Below, piece after piece: positions 32,103 through 44,400 of a stretch of DNA of 64,000 nt. The DNA is from Sporothrix humicola. Its lineage: Eukaryota > Ascomycota > Sordariomycetes > Ophiostomatales > Ophiostomataceae. The position numbers and the translations under genes were made by a program. The stretch lies in NCBI GenBank assembly GCA_021396245.1, contig WNYE01000008.1, forward strand, positions 310,001 to 374,000, written 5' to 3'. The first letter of the stretch is position 1, and every line of letters begins with the position of its first letter. The notes under the pieces were generated by a model, which saw only the letters and a program-made list of their open reading frames with translations, made no database searches and was not told where the DNA came from.

Positions 32103-33272
32103 GATTGCAAAGAGTTCTTTAAGGTTGACTACGCGCAACGAGCACTGGGCAACGGCACGTAGACAACGGGGGGAAAGACGCGGGTTCGGGGCGTCGGTCG
32201 GAGGGGGTCGGAGAAATTTCCTTAGATGATCGCGGCCGGGCGGGTAACGAAACTGAGGAAAAAAGGGGGATCGATTAAGGGGGTCGCTGAAGTCGCCAGA
32301 CAAACAAGCACTCTGCGCACAATCGAAGATGACGATTGGCACAGCTGATGGAGTGAGGTCTGGGGGTCGAATCGGCGAAACGGGTTGTCTCGGTGGTGGT
32401 GTGTTCGTGGATGGCGATGCCGTTTGGAATTTTTAAAGAGACGGCTAGGAAGAGGAAAAAAATTGGGATGTGAGGATTGGCTGTGGGCTGGACTATTTTT
32501 TTGCGTGGGCGGCGCGAGTCGACAAAGACGCTAGTATGAATTAGGAATAACCCCACCTTTTATTTTTTATTTTTCTAAATTTTTTAATGGTCTGCGCGCG
32601 GGTTGTATCGCACTTTCCTTTTGCACCCGTGTTATATGGCACTGTGCAATCAACTCCGGACACTGTGCTCTGTACGCTGCGCTGTAAATGCTGGACATAA
32701 GGAGGTGTACTCCTAGAAAATCATTATGGGCATGATATTGACAGATGCCAATATACGTAGATGTTGAATTTTGCTTTATCAGCTTTGTTCTGGCCAATCT
32801 GGGCGCCATCATCGACAGAGCACGTTTCTTGTCAGAGAACAGAATGGTAGCCTTGCGCGCAGAGCCCCATCAGTTCCTATTGTTCCGGACCCTGCAGGCG
32901 CACTTTTGCCGGCTCGCACTGTACGGCTAGCGTGCGAATATCCCATTCTCTTCATTGAGCTTCACAAAAACGGCATCACGAACTCTATACACGGCGGGTG
33001 AGGCTGCGGCAACTATTACTGCAACGGGTAACAGTCAAAGAAATGGTCCACACGGTGAGTACCAAATGCGTCCTTCCACCCGCGTCACAATACCTAGCAT
33101 TTTATCTAACCTCTCCTGCCCCAACAGACAACTGTGCATTTTGGCTATCCCCTGTTCGTCAGCATTTGACTTCACGTCAAAAGGAGTCAAAAGCGCCGCT
33201 TGGGCTGGGCTCTCATCCCATTCACATATACCTCGTTGGGGCCTATAAGGTTTCCTCAGAGAAACTGAAATA
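32103..33272. other. Divergent promoter region between eIF4B and Tim17-like genes
   Basis: Holds both promoters and 5' UTRs. A 73-nt 5'-UTR intron for the Tim17-like gene is likely at 33055..33127. No ATG lies in the 120 nt directly upstream of the eIF4B start on its strand. Otherwise nothing coding is seen. Confidence 0.5.
33043..33172 (+). promoter_or_regulatory. Putative spliced upstream ORF (17 codons) and 5'-UTR intron
   Basis: An ATG at 33043..33045 is followed four codons later by GTGAGT (33055). A branch TCTAAC (about 33105..33110) and an AACAG acceptor ending at 33127 follow. After splicing, the frame reads M-V-H-T, then 13 more codons, and ends at TGA (33170..33172), 100 nt before the main ATG at 33273. 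Inferred from splice signals only. Confidence 0.45.
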
Positions 33273-34120
33273 ATGTCACAACCAGAGTCCACGCCGCCAT
33301 CACGGCGTCCACAGGCTGCGAAGGCACAAATCCCACCAGAAGTGGCCGAGATTCTTGTCCGGAGTGTACAGGTCGGAGCAGGTGCAGGTATGGGCTCTCC
33401 CATCCCTCAGGACCTTAAACTTGTGCTTATTCAAAGATGTTCATTTCTAACATGACCTACACAGGAACAATCGGTTTATTGTTTGGAGCAGCATCTGGTA
33501 TTCTGCGGTCAACAACTCCAGTTTTGTTCTCGTTGGTGACGGGAGCGCAGTGGTTTGCCCTCAGCAGCAGTTTCTACGGTAAGATTTGTACCTCGATCGT
33601 CTAAGTATGTATTCTGGCTTCTAACACGGACTCTTAGGATCACGAAGTGCCATAATTCAACACTGGGGCGGCGATAGCAAAATCTCATCTTCGGACAAAG
33701 TGAAGGCCAGTTCCCTTGCCGGTGCTTCTGCCGGCTTTGTTGGAGGCGCATTGCGTACGTTATCCCTCTATTTTGGTTTATCTCTCTTCTTCTTGACATG
33801 GGCAAGTACTGACGATACCAGGTGGTCCTCGTAACATCCTTCCTGCTATTGCAGTTCTCTCTTTATTCGGTGCTACTGGACAGGCAATCCTCAACTCTAT
33901 GCCGACAGGCGAGGCAACAGATACAAAACAGAAAACCAGCTGGCTGGACTCCAAGTGGAGCCCCGTTACGCCAATGTCCGACACCGAATACTCCAACTTT
34001 ATCCAGGAGAAGATCCTGAAGCTCGACGTCGAGGTATCGATGGTCGATGACCAGCTGGCTGCATTAAAGGCAAGAAAAGCCGAAAGAGAAGCACAAAAAC
34101 GGCAAGAAGAAAGCTCATAG
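33273..34120 (+). CDS. Tim17/Tim22/Tim23-like mitochondrial membrane protein
   Basis: Four exons: 33273..33387, 33465..33578, 33638..33754 and 33822..34120, giving 214 residues; introns are 77, 59 and 67 nt with TCTAAC/CTAAC/CTGAC branch sites. The joined central region has the small-residue, Gly-rich helices of the Tim17/22/23 family: GAGAGTIGLLFGAASGILRS, then TTPVLFSLVTGAQWFALSSSFYGSRS, SSLAGASAGFVGGALRGPRNILP and AVLSLFGATGQA. The RSTTP and FYGSRS spacings fit the family's loop after the first hairpin. The N-terminus is short and Pro/Ser-rich without a clear presequence; the C-terminus is a charged coiled coil (KARKAEREAQKRQEESS). It is not one of the core Tim17, Tim22 or Tim23 subunits that I can recognise, so an accessory inner-membrane or peroxisomal family member is possible. 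Function unknown. Confidence 0.72.
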
Positions 34121-35495
34121 AGTAGGCATGGCATGTATGATATGATTTATTGCATAGATAGCGGGTATATAAATGAAAGACACACCTCATGATCATTCAT
34201 TTTTCTTCACTTCCTTTTGACAAAATGTGTTGCTTTTAATGAAAAGAAGCAACAATACTCACAGTCAGATATTGTATTCTGTATATGATAGACATACGTA
34301 AGTATAAAGCTTTTATAAGAGTAGAAAGTGACTCGAACTGTCTGAATGTCTTTTTTAGAATTCTTTCTTGTAAGTGTAATTTTATAAACGAGACCTCCTT
34401 AGAGAGTCAGACCTATTGAACTGTAAATATCTTCTCAGGACCCCACCAGAGAAAGAATAAACGATGGAAAAGACCAAAATGTCTCACATAAACATCTTTC
34501 ACCTCTAAAGCGTGGCGAAGTGACCGTACACAATCATGTTTTAAACGCGATCATGTAAGTCGACCAAAAGGAAGACGGCCTGGCCAAAGATGAAAAGCTT
34601 AACCTTTGCATCCAGACCAGTTCCAGCCAGCTCCAGTCAGCTAACTAGGGAGCTGTTTCCGCGGTGGGCTGCTGATCACCGGCGTTGATTGGCTGAATGA
34701 CAGCTGTTGGGGGTGTGTCATCACGCGCGGGGCGCCCCAAATATGGGAGCGTTATCCACTGCCAGAAAAGCCCAACAATTTAGGGCTCTTTGGCTGCGAA
34801 ACAAGCACTGACTAAGCCTCCGAAGCTACCCCGGAACGGCGGCCGCTTATTGCAGTGGGCGCGCTTTCAGTGGTAATTTGGTTCAATCGCCATTCAGAGA
34901 GACGATGGGGACTGCGAATATTTGGGGAAAGAGCAGCCGATCACCGAACATCACCACCTCCCTCTTTTGTCACACAAGGCCCTCTTGCTGTTTGTGATCG
35001 GGACGCACGGCCAAGCTACCAACATCCCATAAAACAATTCGACACTCCCCTTTCTACGACTCGCCGTCCCGATCCGCGCGCGACAACAGCTGTGTACTCG
35101 CGCCTCCAAGTACCTCCCTCTCGTGCGACGATTGAGCACTGTGTCGCTTATCTCGACAACAGACCACCTCCTTAGCCCCAACGCCAACCTCGATATACTA
35201 CAGCTCGAGATTGGCGCCGGCCTCTAGTCTTACCATTGACATACAGGCACAACACCACGCGCCCCTTGTTGACGCCCCGTCTCTGCTCTCCGTTGCCCCT
35301 ATCCTCGTTGATCGACATGGCGTCCGCTGCACCTGGCACAACCAGCACGTAGAGACCTGCCGTGATATGACCCGGGCAGACTCACAGGTGCATTCTCCCC
35401 AATTGACTTTGCCCAGTTTTGTTGACCGGAGCTGGATCTAACTCTCGTGGTCGTCTCCAGACATCGCATCCGATTTCAGCAGTCGCTGCGCCGTT
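34121..35495. other. Intergenic region between Tim17-like and Fmp27 genes
   Basis: The left half is AT-rich 3' flank. The right half (from about 34620) is GC/CT-rich with a clear leader, probably the Fmp27 promoter. No gene is recognised. Confidence 0.5.
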
Positions 35496-38400
35496 ATGGC
35501 GCTCTTCAGCCCCACCTTCATTCTCGGCGTCGTCGTCCTTCTCTACCTCCTCTCCTTTGTCCTTTTCGCCATAATCCGCATTGTCACGGGCCTTTCTATC
35601 CAGCGTATTGGCTACTTCTCCCTCCGCCGCCTCGCCTACGTGCCCCGCGATGGGCTCAAGATCGAAGTACGCGGCCTTGGCCTCAACATCCACCGCCCGA
35701 CCTTTGCTCAGCCCACCTGGTTGAGCATCGTTGTCAGCGAGCTCGTCGTGACAGCCGATACCAGTCAGCTCGAGAATACGCCGCATCCCGACGAGAAGGC
35801 AGCTTGCAAGGGCCCGCTTGGCAAGAAGCCTCCCTTTGGCCGTCCAGGGTCGAGAGACGGAAAGGCTACAAATGAGAAGACCGAGAACGACGACACCGAG
35901 GGCAAAACACCTACATCTACAACATCATCCTCTGGCCCCGAACAATGCTCAGACAGCAAGAATCGCCGCAAGGCGGCCGGAGCAGAGGAGCGCAGCAAAA
36001 CATGGAACCAGCTCATGAAGCTCAAAGAACGGATCAAGCGCCTGCACCGCAATGTCAACTGGCTGCGCATGGTCGACGTTGTGGCCACCAATTCGGCCGT
36101 CAACGTTGTTGGCGTCGGAAACGTCCAGTTCGGCAGCTTCACGATTGCTGTCGACACGCGCCGTAAGATGGTCGACCGCGACCGCCTGTTATTTCAGGGC
36201 CACGACGCACCACAGGAGACGAGTCAGGCCGAGTGGATTATGACACTCCGCAGCGTTCTCTTCACGCCCGAAGGCCGAGAGTCCATGGAGATTGTGGACA
36301 ACGCCACGCTCAACATCCACGGGTTCCTGTATGAAGCACTCGATGGCCTGCGTGACGCCGCAATCGCCCTCAAGCTTGGTCGCGTGCATCTTCCTTATGA
36401 CGACCTCCTCTACTGCGCCGAGCTGTACCGCAAGACGAAGAAAGCCGCCTCGCCACTCGCACTTGCGCCCTCTCATGTCGCAGAGCCCCCGAGCCCCATG
36501 TCGCCCATCCTGGAGGATGACCCGTTTCTATCAAACGCACAACCTGGCCAGTTCGATCAGGCAGCGGGTGATGGCGCAAGAACAGATGCAGACCAGAGCG
36601 CCAACTCAGAGCCCATCGACGAAGATAGCCTTATGCAGACTGTTGCCGATTCCAAGGAGTTTGTCAGCTCCATCCTCAGGGGTATCAAGGAAGTCCAGTT
36701 TGCCGTCAGTTTCCTCGGCATTGCCAAGAAGGTCCAGACTATCAAGGCGACCGGTGCCCCTGTACTTCTCATGAACCTGTCCATGAAGGAGGTTGGCATC
36801 GACTTGCACCGGCTCGACCCGAAGTCACCCGCCCATCGGATGTACTTCTCGTCCAAGGATATTGCCCACGAGGCTTTGGCTGCCGCACTGTCAATATCCC
36901 TCGGCGTGGATGATGGCCATGGCAAGCCACAGCGCTTGATGTATATACCCATGGCCACTACCACGGTCAAGACGACCTTGCCATCCAAATCGATGGAGTT
37001 GACCAGAGTCATCAGCGCCGAAGAGAGAAATGCCAACATTTTGTTTGCCAACTCCGTCGTCACGTCTCCTTCCGTGGACCTCGATCCTCGGCATCTACCT
37101 CTCCTCCTTGCTGCTCTAAGCCGCCCAAAGCCCAAAAAGAGCACGCAGGCATCACCTCCCAAAACTCGCCGCCACATCCTCATTTCCCGCCTCCTCCCCA
37201 AATCCAACATCAAATTTTCAATGCACGAACCTGTTGTTCGCATTGCCCTCCCTCCAGTCAGCGCTTCTGCGGACCCTGACGATTTCGATCTGATCATTTC
37301 GTCCATCTCATCCATCTCACTCGACATCGAGTCCTTCCACTCCACTGTTGAAGAGCTTCACTATTCCCTTGCATCAACTCTTCGCCTACAGACACATACC
37401 CTCTTCTACCAGACTTCGGACGGCGGCCGGTTTGACCTCCTCCAGACCGAATCGTTCGATCTCAAAATCCAACTAAATGCCTCTCCCGACGTGCATGTCG
37501 TGGCGAGCGGCAACCTCCAGACCTTTTCAGTCAAGCTGGTGCGCCCGGAAATTATTGACGGTCTCCGCCAGATCGTTAAGCAGCTCCGTCCGACTGTTGT
37601 ACCGGACAAGAAGCTAATCATCCGCTCGGAGCCACGGGAGCATGTCAACTTCCTGCGGAGAATGCCAACGTGGCTTATGCATTTCCAGATGCAGGCGTTC
37701 GATTTTAGCGTGGAAGCTGCCGGTGTCGACAAGCGTGTCTCTGAAGATTCCAGAGGCATTGCAGTCCAACTGGAGACGTGGACAGTAGAATACCGTGCCC
37801 AGCGCCTCGACGGCCCCCAGCGTCGGCCAGGTCGCCGGAGGACTGTCAGCCGGTCTGTGCTGCTCCCTGACACTGACTTCTTGACCCAAATTCCTACTAC
37901 ACCGAGAAAGAAGCACCACCACAACGGCGACGGCCGGCGAATTGCCATCCACGGTAGAGGCTTGGAGGCGTTTATTGTCGAGTCGACCGAAAAGTGGGAG
38001 GTCGATCCGTTTGTCAATGTGCCCAGATTCGAGGTTGCGTTCTCGACACTCAGCGACAACCAGGGACCAGTCTTCCATGTCCACTCCCATGTCCGGACAC
38101 TTCTTTTGCACTACTCCCTCCAGAGGCACTACTCGGTTGGTATGGCCGTCATGGTGCTCAAGAAGGCGTTTGCACACCCCAGCCTGGACGTGGTCACCAA
38201 AAAGCATGGCATCGCCGAACCCTTGCCTGAGCCGACGAAGCTCGAAATGTCTGGGACGCCCACGCACCTTGCACCACCGTCGCCCTTGACATCAGTAGAC
38301 CACGGAGACCCAACTGGCAGAACCCAGAGAGAGCTTATTGCCGTGGACGTTAAGGTCACCCTCGTGCAAATCAAGGCCGATTTGCCCTCCGATCCGCCAA

Positions 38401-41400
38401 TTATGCTTCAGATCCACGGTCTGGAGACTGGACGCCATCGCTGGTCGCCGCCCTTCCTCTACTGGAAGCTGATCCGGCTGCATGCTGAGGCACCACGGAT
38501 GCCAAGGGTTTGGGCACGTCTGTTGAGCATCAAGAATGGCCGACTGGAGTGCAAAGAGACCCGCAAGAAGCTTCCGACTAGTGGCTACAAGGTCGTTCGG
38601 GCTTTTGACATTAGCACAGACGTCATCCGCATCGGCATTCCGCACGAGCTTGTCCTTTACAAGATTGTGGACAATATCGTCAACACGTTCAAGTCTGTTC
38701 TCCAGCTGCATCATCGCTTCAAAACGGGCACCGACGAGTATATTCTCGGCAAAGCGCCAGAGGGACCGAAGAACATTCCTCGGGTGGCCATTCGATGCCG
38801 AACATTTGCGTTTGAGCTCGAGGATGGCGCTTTTGAGTGGAAGCTTGGCATGATTTACCGAGCTGGACGTGTTGAGCAGATGCAGCGTCTCGCACGAGAG
38901 GAGGCATTCCGGGTCAAGGCCAAGAAGATCCAGGAGGAAGAAGCTCGACGTGAGTCCAGCAAGTTCAGAGCACGGTCTGCTGCTCCCCGCGGCCGTAATG
39001 CCCATGCTGCATCTTCAAACTCGGGTGCCAGAAGTCAAAGCGAGGATCGTCAGCCAACAGCACGTGGGTCCGCAAGCTCCAACTTTGGTAGAACGCCTCG
39101 TTACGATCCCGAGGGAAGCTCACTGGGCATGACAGGCAATGCTCATGTCACCATCGCCGACGCAAGGCACAAGCTTAACTTGCACAACGCACGCGGCTGG
39201 AAGCAGCGTATCGACCGATCGTACCTCATGGCACGCAATGGCATGAAGGAAATTCGCAGTCTCCTCTGGGGTGACCACACGTCGGATGAGGAGGTCAGCG
39301 AGTATGAGAACATTCTCGGCGTGCCAAACCGGCCTGCTCTCATGACAACAGTAATCGACGACTTGCACTTTATCATCGACAAGCCAAGCTTCCCCATGAA
39401 GGAGCTGCCCGACTTTTTGCACAAGGTTGGAAAGGGAATGCCAAAGGACATGCTCTACACGCTTCTCATCCCTGTAAACCTGCAGATCAACATGGGCGAA
39501 GCCAAGGTGACGCTGCGTGACTACCCTCTTCCACTGTTGCATGTCCCAGGCATTGCATCAAACCAGCCGTCAAAACTCCATGCACTGTCTCTCTCAAGTG
39601 ACTTTGTGATTGCTGAAGAGTTCCAGGGACCAGAATCAGTTCGCCATGTCAAGGTTGACATCTTGCCCCCCAAGAACCCAGAACCGGGTGCCTCTAAAGA
39701 AGGCAACTTCGCCATTGATGTGCTGCGTACCACCAGTCAGGTCAAGACCTATTCCGACATGACAATCGATATCAACACGTCTCTACCGACAAAGATCACG
39801 TGGGGTCCTTCATATCAGCCAGCTATTCAAGACATGATGATGGGGTTCGAATCCTTCACGAAGCCCCAGCTGGATCCCTCAGAGAGCGTCGGCTTCTGGG
39901 ACAAGATCCGTTTGAGTTTCCACTCTCGCGTCCGTGTGGCTTGGAAACAGGATGGTGATGTCCATCTTGCCCTCAAGGGTACGCGAGACCCGTACCAAGT
40001 GACTAGGAATGGCGCTGGTTTCCTAATGTGCTGGCGCAACGACGTCCGCTTCAACATCCACGAGAATGACGATCCCAAGCAGTTTATGACTGTTGACAGT
40101 GGAGAGTATATCCTTGCCGTTCCCGATTTCAGTCACCATGCCCGTGAAGTGAACCGGCAGAGCACAGACCAAGACAGCGTCACCGGCGATGATTCTTTGC
40201 GTTCTGGCGCGGCATTCAAGAAGGTGGTCATGAAGCTGTCTGGTAAGGTGCAGTGGCTGGCTGGTCTTGTTTTTGAACGGGCCATCGATGATGGCAAGAG
40301 AAACTTCAACTTTGCGCCGCACTACAGCATCTTCCTCAAAGCGCCACAGCACGCCAAGTCACATAATGGCCTTCCATACGACGCCTTCCGTGGCTTCCGC
40401 AGTCAGCATATCCACATGTCCATTGCCGTTCGGGCACCGGTCGATCGGGAGTGGACCGTGTCCAACTCGGAGCCCTCGCGCAGCTACAATACCGTGCATC
40501 TATCACCACGTTTTTTCACACATTTCTTTGCATGGTGGTCTCTGTTCAGCGGGCCCATGTCGCTTCCTATCCGCCAAGGCAAGCTCTGGCCAGGCCAGGA
40601 AAAGACTAGCAAGAAGTTCGGACGGCACCTCGCCACGATCAAGTACAACCTGCTTCTTGCCCCCTTGTTCCTGAGCCACATGTACAAGCACAAGGATACG
40701 GAAGATCCTGCAGAGAATGCCATCTCCGCGACGGGTATCAAGGTCCGGTTCGACAGCTTTATGCTTGACATGCACCAGAGAAGAGAGGAGTTCAACACGC
40801 GCGACAAGGGCCGCAAGACGCAGAGCCGCACAACAGGCATGAAGATCCACGCTTGTCAGCTCGATTTGGCCTCTGCTGATATCCGGGCCGTCTCGGCTAG
40901 CATCCGGGGCACCACGGCAGAGTCTATTCAAAACTCGTTGTCACATTACATTCACAATGACGAAGAGACGGCCGACATCTCGCGCTTCACGATCCCCGAC
41001 GAGGACTTTAGCTGGATCGACATGGACGACTTTGTGGAACTGGACTGGATCATCCCGACTGAGCCGAATCCAGACACAAGGATTTTCCCACTTGCGTTCG
41101 CACCCAGAATCACCTACTTCCGGCAGACGGATATTGGCGGCGTCATTTCCGGCGATCCAGACCGTACCAGTCCCTTTGGTCACGAGCCGACGCATCTCTG
41201 TATCATGACACCTGGCGACGATCCACGAGCAGTGCAGATGCACCTGGTCCGGGCTCGTTTGCGGCAGCTGGAGGAACAGATCGACAACCACGTGCGGGAC
41301 ATCAACGATGCTGTGAAGCGGATCGACAACGAGAACAACGCTGCGATCACAAACGAGATTGAAACTCTGTCCCGGCAAGCCAATGTCCTCCAAGAAAAGA

Positions 41401-44400
41401 AGTCGTTCCTCGAAAACTCGCTCAGGCTTCTGGCAGAAGAAACTGCTGCCGCTTCCACAGCAAGAGCGGCTGCGACGGCGGCATCAAAGGCTGCCACGGA
41501 GCTCAGAGAAGCTAGGCGCAGACAGCGCGAAAAGGCCGGGACCTCAGGCTCTGTGCCTCTGTCAGATGGCCCCGGTGATACATCTGCCGCGGAGGGTGCA
41601 GCCGCTTCGGTCGAGGGGGACAAGAAGGGCACTGACTCGGGCGCCGAGTTTGCTAGCGAGTTCACAAACCGCTTCGTCGTCCACAACATGAAGCTCAAGT
41701 GGAACAACAATCTGCGCAACATCATCCTCCGTTACATCCACCAAGTCAGCCAACGGCGAGGCTTCGTCTACTACTTGTCCCGGCCGGCGGTCAAGTTCAT
41801 CATCGACATTGTCGAAGAGCAGGTCAAGCTCAAAGCCGGCTCGGGTGAAGCGTCATCGGTCGCAACTGGTACTGCGGGCGCCGCGACTGGAGCGCCACAA
41901 GCAACAACAGAAGGGCCCAGTAGCGGCGATCGGACATCTGGTAAAGATATCGAGGATAGAATCCGCAAGATCTTGCAGGACGGTCGGAGATTCGTCAGCA
42001 CAGACGAGTCCAGTGATGACGATACTAAAAAGAAGGAGGGCACCGTCTACAGCACCCCCATGGAGGATCTGTCCGGCGGCATTGCTGCCGAGTTCACGCC
42101 TCAGAACAACTACCACGTCCATCTGATTGCCCCGCAGATCCAGCTGCAGAGCGACAAGAACAAGAAACACGTGGTGCTTGTGACGGCCAAGGGCATGGAG
42201 CTCAAGGTGGTCGAGGTGATGGACAAGGCGAGATTGTCCGACAACGTCAGCGGCCTGGTCCAGCGGCGCTTCCTTGTTGGTATGGACAGCACGCAGTTCT
42301 TTGTCACGCACCGCAAGTGGTTCTCGACGCGCATTCTCTCAGCGTACTCGGGCACCAGCTACGGGTCACCCAGCGGGTCTAGTTGGCCGCCTTGGGTGCC
42401 CATGGAAGCCATCTTTGATTTCCAGACCGATCCCTTTGGATTCAAGCGCGTGGTCCAAAAGACGTCGGCAACGCTTCGCTACGACAAATTCAATACGCTG
42501 CGTCTCAAGTACAATGAGGGCGTCAATACCGGCGAAGGCGTCGGTACGGCAACGTCCGACAATCTCGAGAGCCGTATGGACAACCTGTGGGTTGAGTTTC
42601 CGCAAGCTCGCGCCCTGTGCAACTCGTCACAGTACTATGCTATCTACGTCATTGTCCTCGACCTCCTCATGTACAACGAACCGGCCGAGAAGACGCGGAG
42701 CGAGCGCCTCGAGAAGATCATGCTCGCATCCGACTTCAGCGACTTGCGCGGTGCCCCCGAGATGGTTATCCGGCTCCAGGAACGCGTCCGCCAGCTGGAA
42801 GACATCAAGACTCACTTCCAGATCCATTCCAAGGCCCTCGACAAGCGCGGCTGGGAAGAACGGCTGCTCCTGGAGCGCGATCTTGCGGCATGCGAGGACG
42901 AGCTCTTCTTTATCATGAAGGCCATCACCACGTCCCAGGGCCGCAACGACTCGTCCCAGAGCAACGCCCTCCTAAAGTGGAGCATCTCCGCCCGCGAGAT
43001 CGTCTGGCACCTCATCCGCGACACCAACGAGCCGCTGGTCGAGCTGCAGCTAAAGGATGTCGAGTACGACAGAACAGACAATGCAGACGGATCGCACATC
43101 AACCTGATCCAGGTGGGCAAGATTCTCGGTCTCAACCTGCTGCCAGACGCCATGTACCCTGAGATGATCGTCCCGTACCTCAACGAGCGCGGTCCAATGG
43201 AGACCGGCACCGAGCCCATGGTGCGCGTTTACTGGTACATGCTGGAGGCCATTGCTGGCATCACGGTTATGGACCACTTTGAGGTGACGCTGTTCCCCAT
43301 GAAGATCCAGCTCGAGCACGAAGTCGGCAAGAAGATCTTCGAGTACATCTTCCCGGGCACCGACGCAGACAAGCAGGGCAATGGCGGGACGTCGACACAA
43401 GACTCGTCGTTTGCAAAGCAGTCTGACGACGACACCGAGGACGACGAATACACGTACAACGTGCACACTAGCAGCCGCAATCGTCTTGGCTCGGCTGTTT
43501 CTGAACGTGACCGCGAGGCTTCTTCGGCCGCCTTTGATACACGCGCAGGCTCTCTCGAGCTTCGCTTGCGCCCGACGCTGACGTCCAACCAGAACCAGCG
43601 GTCGAGCACAGAGAAGCAAAAGGCAATGAGCGTCCATTCTACGGACAACGGCCATTCCTTCCGCTTCTTCCGTCAACCTACGGCAAGCTCGAGCAAGAGC
43701 CTGCTGAAGAAGCAGTCTCACGAGTCTCTTCAGAGCAGCAGTGGTCCTCTCCGGATCGGCGTTGGACGGTCGTCGACGGGATTCTCGTCCATGACTGGCG
43801 GCAACGAGTCGTCCAAGAAGAGCAGCCGGTTTACGCTGCGCAGCAACAAGTCTGATGACAAGCAAAACAACAACCCGTCGGACGACCTGACCAAGATGAT
43901 TACGCGCGCCAGCAACTACATGACATTTGCTTACATCCGCCTGCCATCCGTCGTTCTCTGCCTCAGTTACAAGGGCAAGGGCGAGCGCAACATTGAGGAC
44001 GTGCACGACTTTGTCTTCCGCCTGCCGACCATCGAGTACCGCAACAAGACGTGGTCGAACCTGGACCTGGCCCTGGCCCTCAAGAGCCGCGTCATCAAGG
44101 CTTTGATTTCGCACACGGGCGCCATCATTGGCAACAAGTTCAGCAAGCACCGCCCCAACACGGCTCAGCAAAACAAGCTGCGTGAGCAAGTCACCAGCTC
44201 AGTCCTGCTGTCGACGCCCGCACTGCACGAGTCTCGAGACAACAGTGGCGACGACTCGTCGTCCATCTTTGGAACCTCACCTGTTGATTTCTCGCGCTCT
44301 CCACCACGGTCTCTGCGCGGATCGCAAACGTCCATCCCCCTGCCACGCTCAAACAGTCGAAGCTCGAGTGTCGCCTCGTCCAATAGGTCATACATTGGCA

